Origin: Verrucomicrobiota bacterium
GTDB lineage: Bacteria > Verrucomicrobiota > Verrucomicrobiia > Opitutales > Opitutaceae
Assembly: GCA_023432225.1 (NCBI GenBank)
Contig: JAEYUW010000024.1
Location: forward strand, 62,001-126,000
Direction of reading: 5' to 3'
DNA length: 64,000 nt
Made by a program: the position numbers and the translations under genes. Shown here in pieces: positions 25,086 to 34,245 of this stretch; the stretch's first letter is position 1; each line of letters opens with the position of its first letter. The notes under the pieces were generated by a model that worked only from the letters and a program-made list of their open reading frames with translations, ran no database searches and had not been told where the DNA came from.

Positions 25086-26224
25086 CTTTGGAAGAGCGCG
25101 TCGAGGAGTTCGGTGTCGGGTTCGCCGACGCCATGGGTGGATTCGTTCTTTCGGAAGAGGCCGAAGTTGCCCTTGTAGTCCCAGTTGGCCCAGGCGACGC
25201 CTTCGCGCTCGAGCACGCCGATGAAGTCGCGGTAATAGCGCAGGCGGTCGGCGCGTGGGACGGTGGGCAGGCAGCCGAATTCGCCGCAGTAGAGTTGCAG
25301 GCCGAGTTCGCGGGCGCGCTTGATCGCGGGCATCAGGTCTTCGCGGATGGTTTCCGCGTTCCACTCGCGGCGGGCGCTGGCGAACTGATCGATGACGTGC
25401 TGCGGCTGCGTTGCTTCGACTTTGGCGAGTTCCGCAGCGGGCATGGGGTAGCCGGGGTATTGCACCGGACCGGTGTAGATTTTGAACGGCGTCCAGCTCG
25501 CGCGATAGTGTGTGAACGTGAAGGGCTCGTAGTTGTGCGTGCTGAGGATGATGTTCGGGTCGCCGGCGGGGACTTTCAGCGCGGGGAATTTCCAGGCGCC
25601 TTGCCAGCGGTTTGAGCCGATGACGATGACGCGCGTCGGCTCGGTGGAGCGGATTTGCGCGTGCGCGGCGGCGACGAGGCGGTTCCAGTCTTCGTCATCG
25701 TCGGCGACGGCTTCGTTGAGGATTTCGTAAGCGACGGCATCAACCGGCTGATCGCCCAAGCGGGCGGAGAGTTGTTTCCACAGATTGAGGAAGTGGGCTT
25801 GCTCCTTCGGGTCGGTGAAGAGCGTGTTGGCGGTGCCGTCGTTCACGGCGTTGAAGTGGTGCGAGCGCACCGTGTGCAGGTCGACGATGACTCGCAGCTG
25901 ATGCGTGCGCGCCCAGCCGAGCGCTTTCATGAGGTAGCCGAAATTTTCCTCGTTCGGCTGGCCGTTCTCAGCCCACAGCTCCTTCTCGTCGACGGGCAGG
26001 CGCACGTGGTCGAAGCCCGCGCGGGCGATGAAACGAAAATCCTCCTCGGTGATGAATTTGTCGCGCGGCGCCCCGGCGTATTGCGAGAGCCAGTGGCTGA
26101 GATTCGTGCCGCGATGAATGCGGAAGCCGGAGGGATTGGTGGGCGTGGCGGGCGTGGGAGCCGGGGCGGCGGACGCGAGCGCAGTCGCGAGGCCGAGGCA
26201 GGAGAGCAGCAGGGCGAATTTCAT
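25082..26224 (-). CDS. GH5 family glycoside hydrolase (endoglucanase-like), secreted
   Basis: 380 residues with an N-terminal signal peptide (KFALLLSCLGLATALASA). The fold is a TIM barrel with the acid/base in YEILNEA (E171) and the nucleophile in YCGEFG (E315). The family cuts beta-glucans, mannans or related polymers; the exact substrate cannot be told. It follows the GH51 gene by 19 bases on the same strand, suggesting joint plant-polysaccharide breakdown. Confidence 0.87.
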   Translation of the reverse strand: MKFALLLSCLGLATALASAAPAPTPATPTNPSGFRIHRGTNLSHWLSQYAGAPRDKFITEEDFRFIARAGFDHVRLPVDEKELWAENGQPNEENFGYLMKALGWARTHQLRVIVDLHTVRSHHFNAVNDGTANTLFTDPKEQAHFLNLWKQLSARLGDQPVDAVAYEILNEAVADDDEDWNRLVAAAHAQIRSTEPTRVIVIGSNRWQGAWKFPALKVPAGDPNIILSTHNYEPFTFTHYRASWTPFKIYTGPVQYPGYPMPAAELAKVEATQPQHVIDQFASARREWNAETIREDLMPAIKRARELGLQLYCGEFGCLPTVPRADRLRYYRDFIGVLEREGVAWANWDYKGNFGLFRKNESTHGVGEPDTELLDALFQR

Positions 26225-26243
26225 GGGGGAGGCGACGGGAGAT

Positions 26244-28232
26244 TTATTTCAGTTGAAGGGAGAACAGCGCGACGCCGAGTGCGGGCACAGCGAGCGGTTG
26301 GGTGGCGTCGACGCCGCTTTGTTCGACGATATCAATCGCGCGCGGCTGGCCGGGCGTGTTGTGCGCAAACTCAGTCGGGGCGGCGATGGTCCAGCGCGTC
26401 GCAGAGCCAGCGAGGCGCTCGCGCGGGAGATCGAGCGGGAGTGCGACGGCGGCGTTGGTGGGGTTGACGATGGCCACGGTGAGCGTGCGGCCGTCGGCGG
26501 AGAGCGCGGCGGCGACGTCGAGTGCGCCGAAGTCGCCTTCGAGTTTCAGCGGCGTGCGGCCGAAATGCGCGCGGTAGAGCTGAAGCACGAGGCCGGTGGT
26601 CTCCATCTCCGCGGCGGTCTTGGTGGTTTTGATCGCGCCGATGACGTTCACGGTTTGCGCGTAGAACGCCATGGGGATGACGTCGCTCTGCCGGAAGTAT
26701 TCGTGCAGGCCCATGGCGACGCCGAGCGCGTCGGCCTGATCGTAGACGCAGCCGAGTTCGCCGTAGACGTAGTCGCGATGCCAGTAATTCCACTCGTCCA
26801 TCGTGATCGGGATGAAACGGCCTTTCAGGTTCGGCAGCGTCGGCTGAAGTTTGCGGTGTCCGTCGGCTTTCTTGCGGATGGTGTGCTTCAGTTTCACGAC
26901 CTCGGCGGAAAGTTCGCCGCGTCCGTTCTGCGCCCAAGGCAGGCGGCCTTCGTAGAAATGTTCCGAGATAAGGTTCATGTGGTCGGCGGAGGCGAGCAGC
27001 ATACCGTGCGACCACGGGTGGCCACTCTTCACCTGATCGGGGTCGTGCTTGGCGTTGATCGTTTCCAAGTCGCCGACGGCGGCGAGTTGCAGCGACGGGT
27101 CGACCTTCCACATGGCCTCGGCGACGAGGTTGTGTTTGATCGTGTAGTGCGCGAGCTGCATGAAGCCGAGCTGCCACGGGCCGAACATTTCGTTGCCCAC
27201 GCACCAGTAGCGGACGCCGTAGGGTTGTGCGTGGCCGTTTTGCGCGCGCCAGCTGCCGGCGAGCGTGGTGGCTTCGCGGTTGCAATACTCGACCCATTGC
27301 GCGGCGGAGTGCGCGTCGCCGAAACCGGTGTTGGCGGCGATCATCGGCTCGGCGCCGATCTCGCGGCAGAAGGCGATGAACTCGTCGGTGCCGAAATCGT
27401 TGTGCTCGACGCCGGTCCAGGCCGGGTTCTTGCGCGGCGGGCGGCTGTCGCGGTCGCCGATGCCGTCGTGCCAGTCGTAGCCGCTGACGAAGTTGCCGCC
27501 CGGCCAGCGATAGATGGAGCCGTTGAGCTGTTTGAGGAGTGCGAGCGTGTCGGCGCGCAGGCCGCGGACGTTGTCGGCGGGCATGAGCGAAAGCGTGCCG
27601 AGGAAAACATCGCTATCGGCTGCGCGCACTTCGAGTTGGGCGCGGTCGGTGGCGGCCCCGGCGGTGAAGGAGAACGCGTGTTTCGCGTAAGCGTCGGGCG
27701 CGGCGGTCACACGCACGGTGGCGCGAGCATCGGGGCTGTCGCCCCAGATGAGCGTCACGTCGACGGCGGCTGGTTTTTCACCGGCGGCGCGCAGCCACAC
27801 GTAGCCCGTGTAATCGCGACCGGCGACGACGCCGAGGTCGTGTTGGCGGATGCCGGCGCCAGCACGCACGAGCGGCGAGTGTTCACCGACGAACGCGTTT
27901 TCCTTCACCATGCGCACGCCGTCGGGTGCGCCGATGATTTCCCACGGCGAGGCGCCGACGACGGGAAATGCGGTGCCGGTGAGGCTCTTGTAGGGCGCGT
28001 AATCGGCCGTGATCGGGAAGTAGAATTTGCGGTCCTCGAGCATCTCGGCCCAGATGCCGCCGTAGATGCAGCGGCCGAGGTGCTCGATGAACTGGCCGTA
28101 GATGAACGGATTGATCGGCGCACCCGTGCGAGCGGGATCGATTTTGACGACGGTGACGGGAGCGGACGCAGCGGCGAACAGCGGTGCGACCGCGAGCGTG
28201 CTGGCGAGCAGCAGAGAACGGAGAAGGCGCAT
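26244..28232 (-). CDS. GH51 alpha-L-arabinofuranosidase-like hydrolase, secreted
   Basis: 662 residues with a signal peptide (RLLRSLLLASTLAVAPLFA). The opening PFIYGQFIEHLGRCIYGGIW is characteristic of GH51. The acid/base lies in VGNEMFG (E348) and the nucleophile in TMDEWNYW (E480). A beta-sandwich domain (~125-215) precedes the barrel and a C-terminal beta domain follows. It releases arabinose from arabinoxylan or arabinan side chains. It forms a two-gene unit with the GH5 gene. Confidence 0.88.
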   Translation of the reverse strand: MRLLRSLLLASTLAVAPLFAAASAPVTVVKIDPARTGAPINPFIYGQFIEHLGRCIYGGIWAEMLEDRKFYFPITADYAPYKSLTGTAFPVVGASPWEIIGAPDGVRMVKENAFVGEHSPLVRAGAGIRQHDLGVVAGRDYTGYVWLRAAGEKPAAVDVTLIWGDSPDARATVRVTAAPDAYAKHAFSFTAGAATDRAQLEVRAADSDVFLGTLSLMPADNVRGLRADTLALLKQLNGSIYRWPGGNFVSGYDWHDGIGDRDSRPPRKNPAWTGVEHNDFGTDEFIAFCREIGAEPMIAANTGFGDAHSAAQWVEYCNREATTLAGSWRAQNGHAQPYGVRYWCVGNEMFGPWQLGFMQLAHYTIKHNLVAEAMWKVDPSLQLAAVGDLETINAKHDPDQVKSGHPWSHGMLLASADHMNLISEHFYEGRLPWAQNGRGELSAEVVKLKHTIRKKADGHRKLQPTLPNLKGRFIPITMDEWNYWHRDYVYGELGCVYDQADALGVAMGLHEYFRQSDVIPMAFYAQTVNVIGAIKTTKTAAEMETTGLVLQLYRAHFGRTPLKLEGDFGALDVAAALSADGRTLTVAIVNPTNAAVALPLDLPRERLAGSATRWTIAAPTEFAHNTPGQPRAIDIVEQSGVDATQPLAVPALGVALFSLQLK

Positions 28233-28363
28233 GGGGTGATTGGGGGACGAGGCCCGATCACTCAAGCCGACGCGCGCCGACGGGCAAGGCCCGCGGGTTT
28301 CTATCTATTGCACGGCTTTGAAGTTTGTTTGCCGACGCCGGCGCTCAAGTGGATGCCAGAGTT

Positions 28364-28495
28364 CCCCGCGAATTTCGCGAATTCACGCGAATGGAGAACT
28401 TCTCCCGTGCGACGTTGCCGCGTTGGCGTCATCGCGAGAGCGACAGAGACGGATTTTTTCCTGCGGCATTCGCGACCATTCGCGTGATTCGCGGG
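28364..28495. repeat. inverted element with short-tandem arms (unit ~CGCGAATTT), no cargo
   Basis: The left arm (28364-28393) and right arm (28467-28495) each hold three CGCGAAT/ATTCGCG units with a 9-10-base period. The middle has no recognisable gene. This element occupies most of the gap 28233-28516. Confidence 0.8.
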
Positions 28496-28516
28496 CGATC
28501 TTATTCCGGAGATCGC

Positions 28517-28999
28517 TTAGTCGCGCAGCTGGCGATCGATCCACGAGGAGGCGACCTGCGTGGCTACGACTGAAAATGTGAAGAGGTAGAGTCCGAGGCC
28601 GACTTGCAGCTGGGCGAGGCCGGCGGCTTTCATCGTGACGATCAGGATGGCGACGACGAAGACGTCGAGCATCGACCACTTGCCGAGCGCGGCGACCCAA
28701 CCATGCAGACGCTGGATGCGCGAGAGGTCCTTGTCGCGTTCGAGCCAGATCAGCGCGAGGAGGCCGAGTTTGGCGGCGGGGAAGACGAGCGTGAACAGCG
28801 TCAGCACCGCGAAGAGGAAATATTCGCCTTCCTGAAAGAGCGTCACGATGCCGCCCACGACAGAGATCGCTTCGTGGAAGATCCAGAACTTCGCCACGTG
28901 GAAGAAGGGGAAGAACACGCCGCTGAGAAAAAGCGCGGCGGCGACGACGAGCAGCGCGGGCACGGCGGCGGTCGAGCGGGCGGGCGTGGATTCAGCCAT
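28517..28999 (-). CDS. PqiA-like membrane protein
   Basis: 160 residues with four membrane segments. VFPAAKLGLLALIW and LGKWSMLDVFVVAILIV match the PqiA (paraquat-inducible protein A) domain, here a single copy without the zinc-finger part. PqiA-type proteins belong to envelope lipid-transport systems. No MCE-domain partner is adjacent. Confidence 0.82.
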   Translation of the reverse strand: MAESTPARSTAAVPALLVVAAALFLSGVFFPFFHVAKFWIFHEAISVVGGIVTLFQEGEYFLFAVLTLFTLVFPAAKLGLLALIWLERDKDLSRIQRLHGWVAALGKWSMLDVFVVAILIVTMKAAGLAQLQVGLGLYLFTFSVVATQVASSWIDRQLRD

Positions 29000-29062
29000 G
29001 CCGCCTTTCTGAGGCCTGCGGACCGCTCGGCAACCGCAGATTGTGTGCCACGGCCGGCTGAT

Positions 29063-29088
29063 GTAGGGCGGGGTCTCCCGACCCCGCC
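29063..29088. repeat. REP hairpin flanking the transposase, left
   Basis: GTAG followed by GGCGGGGTC, a 4-base loop and GACCCCGCC. It is the exact inverse partner of 29629-29654, with the REP transposase gene between them. Confidence 0.92.
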
Positions 29089-29151
29089 GATCAACTTGCC
29101 GATTCGTTTCAGATGCGTAAATGTCCGCGCGGGTAGGGCCGCCCCGTAGTC

Positions 29152-29625
29152 ATGAACCTGCCCGACCGCGCTCATCTTCGGCGCCTTTCGAACGTCTGGA
29201 TCGAAAACCCGATCTATTTTCTGACGGTTTGTGTGGCGCAACGACGACCGCTGTTGACGAAACGTGGCATCGCGGAAGCGCTGCGCTCGGCTTGGGCTCA
29301 ATCTCCGGAACTGCACCGTTGGGCTGTCGGTCGCTATGTGATCATGCCAGACCATGTGCATTTCTTCGCGCGTGCCTACCCTGATGCGAAACCACTCAGC
29401 GGTCTCATTCGCGATTGGAAGAAGTGGACAAGCCGGCACATCAGCGCGGCTTTGTCCGTGCCCGCACCGATTTGGCAGGCGGAATATTTCGATCATGTGC
29501 TGCGGTCGGCCGCGAGCTACGACGAGAAGTGGCAGTATGTCTTCGCCAACCCGATGCGCGCCGGATTGGTCACACAGCCAGAGGAGTGGCCCTTTGCAGG
29601 AGAGTGCGAGCGGTTGACGTTCTGA
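29152..29625 (+). CDS. REP-associated tyrosine transposase (RAYT)
   Basis: 157 residues of the IS200/IS605-related Y1 family. MPDHVHF gives the HUH metal site (H68, H70) and the catalytic tyrosine is probably Y112 in QAEYFDHVLR. RAYTs cut single-stranded REP hairpins near a GTAG-type tetranucleotide and are thought to spread them. An inverted pair of identical GTAG hairpins lies 63 bases upstream and 3 bases downstream, so this is a typical REP-RAYT unit. The frame is intact. Confidence 0.9.
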   Translation: MNLPDRAHLRRLSNVWIENPIYFLTVCVAQRRPLLTKRGIAEALRSAWAQSPELHRWAVGRYVIMPDHVHFFARAYPDAKPLSGLIRDWKKWTSRHISAALSVPAPIWQAEYFDHVLRSAASYDEKWQYVFANPMRAGLVTQPEEWPFAGECERLTF

Positions 29626-29628
29626 GGC

Positions 29629-29654
29629 GGCGGGGTCGGGAGACCCCGCCCTAC
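29629..29654. repeat. REP hairpin flanking the transposase, right
   Basis: GGCGGGGTC, a 4-base loop and GACCCCGCC, then CTAC. Together with the left copy it forms an inverted pair 592 bases long. Confidence 0.92.
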
Positions 29655-29676
29655 ATCACGCAGCGGACCTTTAAAC

Positions 29677-29707
29677 AAAAAGAGGGCCCGCCTTGCGGCG
29701 GACCCTC
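29677..29707 (-). terminator. rho-independent terminator of the MuiA-family gene
   Basis: On the minus strand an inverted repeat with arms GAGGGTCCGCC and GGCGGGCCCTC (one mismatch) is followed by TTTTT. It lies 118 bases past the stop of the gene at 29825-31486. Confidence 0.7.
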
Positions 29708-29824
29708 GCGCACCCAGACAAGGCAGGCAGAATCGGGTCTACGTGGGAGCGAAAGCCGCGAGACTTTCGTCGCACCGCGAGAGCGAAATTCTCACGAGTT
29801 CCGCTACGGCGTGTGCGGTCCGGT

Positions 29825-31486
29825 TTACTCGAGACCGGTGACGTTGACGTCGTTCGGGTGTTCGACGGTGAACTTGACCATGATCTCGCGTTTCTCGCCG
29901 GGCTTGAGGTCGAGCGTCCACTTCAAGGATCCTTCGTCGGTCGGCTTCACTTCGCGCGCGTCGGGCGCGAGCTGCTTGATGACGATCTTCTCGTTGCGGG
30001 AGAGCGGGAGCTGGTCGACCACGATGACGCGCTCGGCGGTCTTCTTGTTGTTCTGAATCGTGAGCAGATACTCGTAGGTGATGCGCTTGCCGGAGTTGGT
30101 GAGACCGGTGTCCTCGGTGAATTTTTGCACGCGCTTGTGCTTCACGCTGATTCCCTCGTCGGCGCCGAGGGCGAGGTCGAACTTTTCGCCGGCCATCACG
30201 GTGCGAAGATTGCTCGTGGCGACGAAGGTGCCGTCGAGGAAGACATTCATCGCGCCGGCGAGCAGCGGGAAGTCGGTCGAGTTGACGACCTTCGTGGTGA
30301 GGAACGCGGTCGCCTGGCGCTTCGGGACGGTGAGGTATTCGGGATTGGCGGCGAGCTTGGCGGCGGCGATCGGGACCTTTTGCGCAGATCCGTCGCTCGG
30401 GATCGTCGACGCAGTGGCGATCTTGAAGGAGGCGCTGGTCGCACCGGATTCGACGCTGGCGCCGGCCATTTCGACCTCGGGCGGCGGAGCGGCCATGTCG
30501 GCGGCGACGTTGGTGGTGAAGGCCTGGAGGTTCACTTCGCGGGCGGCGTTGGCTTTCGCGCGCATCTCAAGGGTTTGGGCGCGAGCCGCCGCCGGTGCGG
30601 ACACTGGCATCGGACGATCGATCCACACATCCAAATTCCACGCCGTCAGCGTCGGCGCTGCGCCGCCGAGCGACGGGCGGGCGGTCGAGAGCGTGAGCGC
30701 GACGTTCTTCCAGTCTTCGCCGGTGGTCTGGCGCACGACGCCGAAGTAGCTCAGCGCCACGGCGCGTTCGCCGCTCAACACGCGGGCGTCGTAGCTGGGT
30801 GTCCAGCGGGCGTTGCTGACGGTGTAGGAGAGCGCGAGCTCGAGGTTGCCGGCCTGCGCGGCGGAGACGCGGACGACGACGGTCTTGAAACCCTTGCCGC
30901 CGGTGCCGCGGAGCTCGTTGAGCTGCTGCTCGAGTGCGGCGATCTTGTTGGAGAGTTCCTCGCGCTGCTGGTCGAGCTTCTGGTTGGCTTGGGCGATTTC
31001 GAGGAGCTGTTTCTGGCCGAACTCGAGCGTGGCGCGCACGTCTTCGAGCTTCGGGCGGCCGGCGTCCTTGGTGGCGGCGACGGCGTTTTTCATGAATTCG
31101 TTGATGCTGTCGCGCTGGCTGCCGAGCACGGCGACTTCGTCGGCGAGGCGGCGGTCGTCGTTGCGGAGCGCGCGGAGCTGATCCTCGATTTCCTTCACGC
31201 GGGCGTTGGGCGTGAAGTCGACGAAGGTGCGGCGCGCCGCGACGTCGAGGATCGTGGCCTGGGCGGTGCCGCGGCCGCTGACTTGCACGGATTGGTCGAG
31301 GAGCGACTCGGGCAGGTTGGCGAAGATGAGTTCGCTTTGTCCGCCGCCGAGTTCGACGGTGGCGGTGCGGGTGACGACGGCGCGGTCGGTGTAGACCGTG
31401 ACGGCCGATATGGTGGACTCGACCGGCGCCGCGGTGAGCGCGGCGGCGAATAACGAGAGGAGGGCAGTGAGCCGGAGGAATTTCAT
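29825..31486 (-). CDS. mucoidy inhibitor MuiA family protein, secreted
   Basis: 553 residues with a signal peptide (KFLRLTALLSLFAAALTAAP). An N-terminal domain opens ISAVTVYTDRAVVTR (DUF4140 type), a coiled coil runs from about 90 to 195, and the rest is a beta-rich DUF4139 domain ending in PGEKREIMVKFTVEHP. The molecular role of the family is unknown. ATG at 31486 is used because it places the signal peptide first. Confidence 0.85.
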   Translation of the reverse strand: MKFLRLTALLSLFAAALTAAPVESTISAVTVYTDRAVVTRTATVELGGGQSELIFANLPESLLDQSVQVSGRGTAQATILDVAARRTFVDFTPNARVKEIEDQLRALRNDDRRLADEVAVLGSQRDSINEFMKNAVAATKDAGRPKLEDVRATLEFGQKQLLEIAQANQKLDQQREELSNKIAALEQQLNELRGTGGKGFKTVVVRVSAAQAGNLELALSYTVSNARWTPSYDARVLSGERAVALSYFGVVRQTTGEDWKNVALTLSTARPSLGGAAPTLTAWNLDVWIDRPMPVSAPAAARAQTLEMRAKANAAREVNLQAFTTNVAADMAAPPPEVEMAGASVESGATSASFKIATASTIPSDGSAQKVPIAAAKLAANPEYLTVPKRQATAFLTTKVVNSTDFPLLAGAMNVFLDGTFVATSNLRTVMAGEKFDLALGADEGISVKHKRVQKFTEDTGLTNSGKRITYEYLLTIQNNKKTAERVIVVDQLPLSRNEKIVIKQLAPDAREVKPTDEGSLKWTLDLKPGEKREIMVKFTVEHPNDVNVTGLE

Positions 31487-31581
31487 CGGGTGGATTGGGT
31501 GCAATGGAGACGACGCAGCACGGCCAATTTTCTTAGGTGCGGCGTGGCACGACGCTGTTAACTGCTTGGCGGACAAGCGAC

Positions 31582-31875
31582 TTAACGCTTGTCGATCAAA
31601 TTGAGCAAGTCGCCGACTCTGCGATGCGACTCGAGCGGGTGGCGCAGGCGGTAGCCGCGGTTGATCTTGTAGCGATTGCGCTGACCTTCGCGGGTGCGCG
31701 TCAGCACGCCTTCTTCCTCGAGCGCGCTGACGATCGCGTGCACGGCGCGCTCGGTGATGCCGACTTGCTGGGCGACCTCGCGCAGCGTGATGTCCTCGTT
31801 CTGCGCGAGGCACACCAGCACGTGCGTGTGGTTCGTCAGAAAGGTCCAACTGGCGGGTGCGGGCGTTTCGGCCAT
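31582..31875 (-). CDS. winged-helix transcriptional regulator
   Basis: 97 residues. ITLREVAQQVGITERAVHAIVSALEEEGVLTRTREGQRNRYKIN is a winged helix of the MarR/ArsR type. It is divergent from the SbtA-like transporter gene. The ATG at 31875 is preferred because the alternative at 31938 would put the coding region over the palindrome at 31923-31938, which is better read as an operator. It probably represses itself and the transporter. Confidence 0.78.
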   Translation of the reverse strand: MAETPAPASWTFLTNHTHVLVCLAQNEDITLREVAQQVGITERAVHAIVSALEEEGVLTRTREGQRNRYKINRGYRLRHPLESHRRVGDLLNLIDKR

Positions 31876-31922
31876 GGCCGGAAGATGGCGGGAGCTGGCG
31901 GTGGTTTCAAGAACAGTAAATA

Positions 31923-31938
31923 ATGAAGTTGACTTCAT
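31923..31938. promoter_or_regulatory. palindromic operator candidate between divergent regulator and transporter
   Basis: ATGAAGT-TG-ACTTCAT is a perfect 7-base inverted repeat in a locally AT-rich stretch between the two divergent starts. It is the right size for a winged-helix dimer. Confidence 0.6.
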
Positions 31939-31963
31939 GTTTTATTCTTCATCGTTGGCGGAC

Positions 31964-32989
31964 ATGCCGCTTTTGCCGTCGTTGCTCGAAAGTCTGCTCT
32001 CGCCCATGGTGTTGGCGTTTCTCCTGGGTTTGATCGCCGTCTGGGTGCGCAGCGATCTGAAGATCCCGGAGGAATTTTATGCGGCGATGACCATTTACCT
32101 GCTCTTCGGCATCGGGCTGAAGGGCGGAGCCAAGCTCGATGGAGTGGCGGTGGCGGACTTCGCGCGGCCCGCGGCGGCGGCGCTGCTGTTGTGCGTGGCG
32201 ATTCCGATCTGGTCGTTCGTGATTCTGCGGCGGTTGGGACGTTTCAGCGGCACGGACGCGGCGGCGGTGGCGGCGCACTATGGGTCGGTGTCGGTCGTGA
32301 CGTTCGGGGCGAGCCTGGCTTTTCTCGATGCGCGTGGCGTGGCGCACGAAGGGTTTTTGCCCGCGGTGCTGGCGTTGATGGAGGTGCCGGGGATTTTGGT
32401 CGCGCTGTTGTTCGCGCGGTCGATGGGTGCCAGCGCGAGCGCGGCGGTGCCGGCGACGGCGAATGCGTTTCTGCCGGCGACGTTTCGCGCGAGTGAGTGG
32501 CGGCAGCTGTTGCACGAGTTGTTCGCGAGCAAGGGCATCCTGCTGCTTGTCGGCGGGCTCATGATCGGGCTGCTCTCGGGCAAGAAGGGCTACGAGCAGG
32601 TCGGGCCGTTTTTCGACGCGCCGTTTCGGGGCGTGCTCGCGCTGTTTCTGCTGGAACTCGGTCTTTCCGCCGGACGGCGGTTGGCGGATCTACGCAAGGC
32701 GGGCGCATTTTTGGCGGGATTTGCGATCTTGATGCCGTTGCTGCACGGCTTGCTGGGTGTGTGGTTGGGGCAGCAGGCGGGGCTGAGCGTCGGCGGCGCG
32801 ACGGTGCTGGGCACGCTCGCGGCCAGCGCGAGCTATATCGCGGCGCCGGCGGCGGTGCGGGTGGCGCTGCCGCAGGCGAATCCCGCGCTCTATCTCACGG
32901 CTTCGCTGGCAGTGACGTTTCCGTTCAACGTTGTGATTGGCATCCCGACCTACTTCGCCTTCGCGCGGTGGTTGTTCGGCACGGCGTAG
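31964..32989 (+). CDS. SbtA-like sodium-dependent bicarbonate transporter
   Basis: 341 residues with about ten membrane segments. LLFGIGLKGGAKL and the mirrored LFLLELGLSAGRRL mark the inverted-repeat halves of the SbtA (DUF897) family, and HYGSVSVVTFGAS and SASYIAAPAAVR are its broken-helix binding regions. It probably imports bicarbonate with sodium. Start at the ATG at 31964; an in-frame ATG at 31937 overlaps the palindrome. No carbon-fixation genes are nearby. Confidence 0.85.
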   Translation: MPLLPSLLESLLSPMVLAFLLGLIAVWVRSDLKIPEEFYAAMTIYLLFGIGLKGGAKLDGVAVADFARPAAAALLLCVAIPIWSFVILRRLGRFSGTDAAAVAAHYGSVSVVTFGASLAFLDARGVAHEGFLPAVLALMEVPGILVALLFARSMGASASAAVPATANAFLPATFRASEWRQLLHELFASKGILLLVGGLMIGLLSGKKGYEQVGPFFDAPFRGVLALFLLELGLSAGRRLADLRKAGAFLAGFAILMPLLHGLLGVWLGQQAGLSVGGATVLGTLAASASYIAAPAAVRVALPQANPALYLTASLAVTFPFNVVIGIPTYFAFARWLFGTA

Positions 32990-33033
32990 AAAAATCCGTC
33001 GCGTGACGCGGTGGTGCGTGCCACGGTGCGGCC

Positions 33034-33876
33034 ATGCCTCAACTCGCGGGTCAGGTCGTTATCATCACCGGTGCGTCGTCGGGCATCGGCGAAGCCACGG
33101 CGCGCCGTCTCGTGCGCGCTGGCGCGAAGGTCGTCATCTCCGCGCGCCGGCAGGACCGGCTCGATGCGCTCGCGCGCGAGATCGATCCGAACGGTGCCGC
33201 GGTGCTCGCGGTGGCGGGAGACGTGACGAGCGACGCGGACCGGCGACGCCTCGTCGAGGCGACGCTGGCGAAGTTCGGGCGCATTGACGGCCTCGTGAAC
33301 AACGCCGGCTACGGCACGCGCGGTCCGGTGGAGATCGTCCCGGTGGAGGCGATTCGCCGGAATTTCGAGACGAATGTGTTTTCGCTCATCGCGCTGACGC
33401 AGCTCGTGCTGCCGACGATGCGCGCGCAGGGCAGCGGCTGCGTCGTGAACATTGGCTCGGTGGCCGGCCGCATCGCGCGGCCGTTGTCGAGCATCTACGA
33501 TTCGACCAAGCACGCGCTCGAGGCGATCACGGACGGATTGCGCGGAGAACTCGAGCCGTTCGGCGTGCGCGTGACGTTGATCCGGCCGGGCTACATCCTG
33601 ACGGAGTTCGTCGCGGCGGCGGATGCGGCGTCGGACAAATTTCTCGAGCAGGCGGGGCCGTATGAACCCTTCCTCGCGGGCTTTCGCGTCGGCTACAAGA
33701 AGCTGCGCCGTGTCGCGGGCATGCCGGACGACATCGCGCGCTGCGTCGAAACGGCGCTGACGAGTGTCAGCCCCGCGCCGCGCTACAACGCGCCGTTGCA
33801 CGCGAAGTTCTTCCTGTTCCTGAAGTGGCTGCTGCCCGCGCGCCTGCTCGCGCGCATCACGCGGCTGCGGCGGTGA
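33034..33876 (+). CDS. short-chain dehydrogenase/reductase
   Basis: 280 residues. The Rossmann motif TGASSGIG spans residues 12-19, NNAGYG follows, and the catalytic Tyr155 and Lys159 lie in SIYDSTKHAL with a Ser in NIGSVAG. This is the classical SDR type. The C-terminal ~40 residues are basic and hydrophobic (FFLFLKWLLPARLLARITRLRR), which may attach it to the membrane. The substrate is unknown. Confidence 0.88.
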   Translation: MPQLAGQVVIITGASSGIGEATARRLVRAGAKVVISARRQDRLDALAREIDPNGAAVLAVAGDVTSDADRRRLVEATLAKFGRIDGLVNNAGYGTRGPVEIVPVEAIRRNFETNVFSLIALTQLVLPTMRAQGSGCVVNIGSVAGRIARPLSSIYDSTKHALEAITDGLRGELEPFGVRVTLIRPGYILTEFVAAADAASDKFLEQAGPYEPFLAGFRVGYKKLRRVAGMPDDIARCVETALTSVSPAPRYNAPLHAKFFLFLKWLLPARLLARITRLRR

Positions 33877-33900
33877 GCCATCCCGCGGACGCCCGGGTGG

Positions 33901-34173
33901 CTAGCGCTCGCTCAATGTCTGAGGTGGTTCGGACCGGTGATCCTTCTTGCGGAAGGCCAAGGTGCCAAGCCACACGGCGAGCGCCGCTCCCGCGAGCAGC
34001 GCGATGACGCTGGGCCAGAGCGGCATCGCGTGACCGGCGATGCGAACCTCCGGTTGAAAGAGTAGCCGCCCGAGATGGCCGACGGCAAACAGGCCGAACA
34101 GCACGGTTGAGACACGGAGGCCGAGTGACCGCGAATGAAGGACTCCGCGGGGATCGAGGTGGTGGACGTTCAT
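33901..34173 (-). CDS. small membrane protein, two predicted segments
   Basis: 90 residues, unrecognised. Hydrophobic segments lie at ~20-40 and ~51-72, with a charged C-terminus. The start is supported by a strong Shine-Dalgarno sequence (AAAGGAG) 6 bases upstream of the ATG on the minus strand, one of the clearest in this window. Confidence 0.65.
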   Translation of the reverse strand: MNVHHLDPRGVLHSRSLGLRVSTVLFGLFAVGHLGRLLFQPEVRIAGHAMPLWPSVIALLAGAALAVWLGTLAFRKKDHRSEPPQTLSER

Positions 34174-34245
34174 GACAGCTCCTTTCGTTTCGATGGCGCG
34201 GTGCGCCGACGCTAGGTTACCGCTCGTTGTCGGGCCCGACGAGCG

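Noticed and set aside
26118..28487. A 789-residue open frame on the plus strand opposite the GH51 gene
   Set aside because: It mirrors the GH51 codons, has a low-complexity Val/Glu/Asp/Arg-rich composition and no recognisable domain; a typical antisense shadow in GC-rich DNA.
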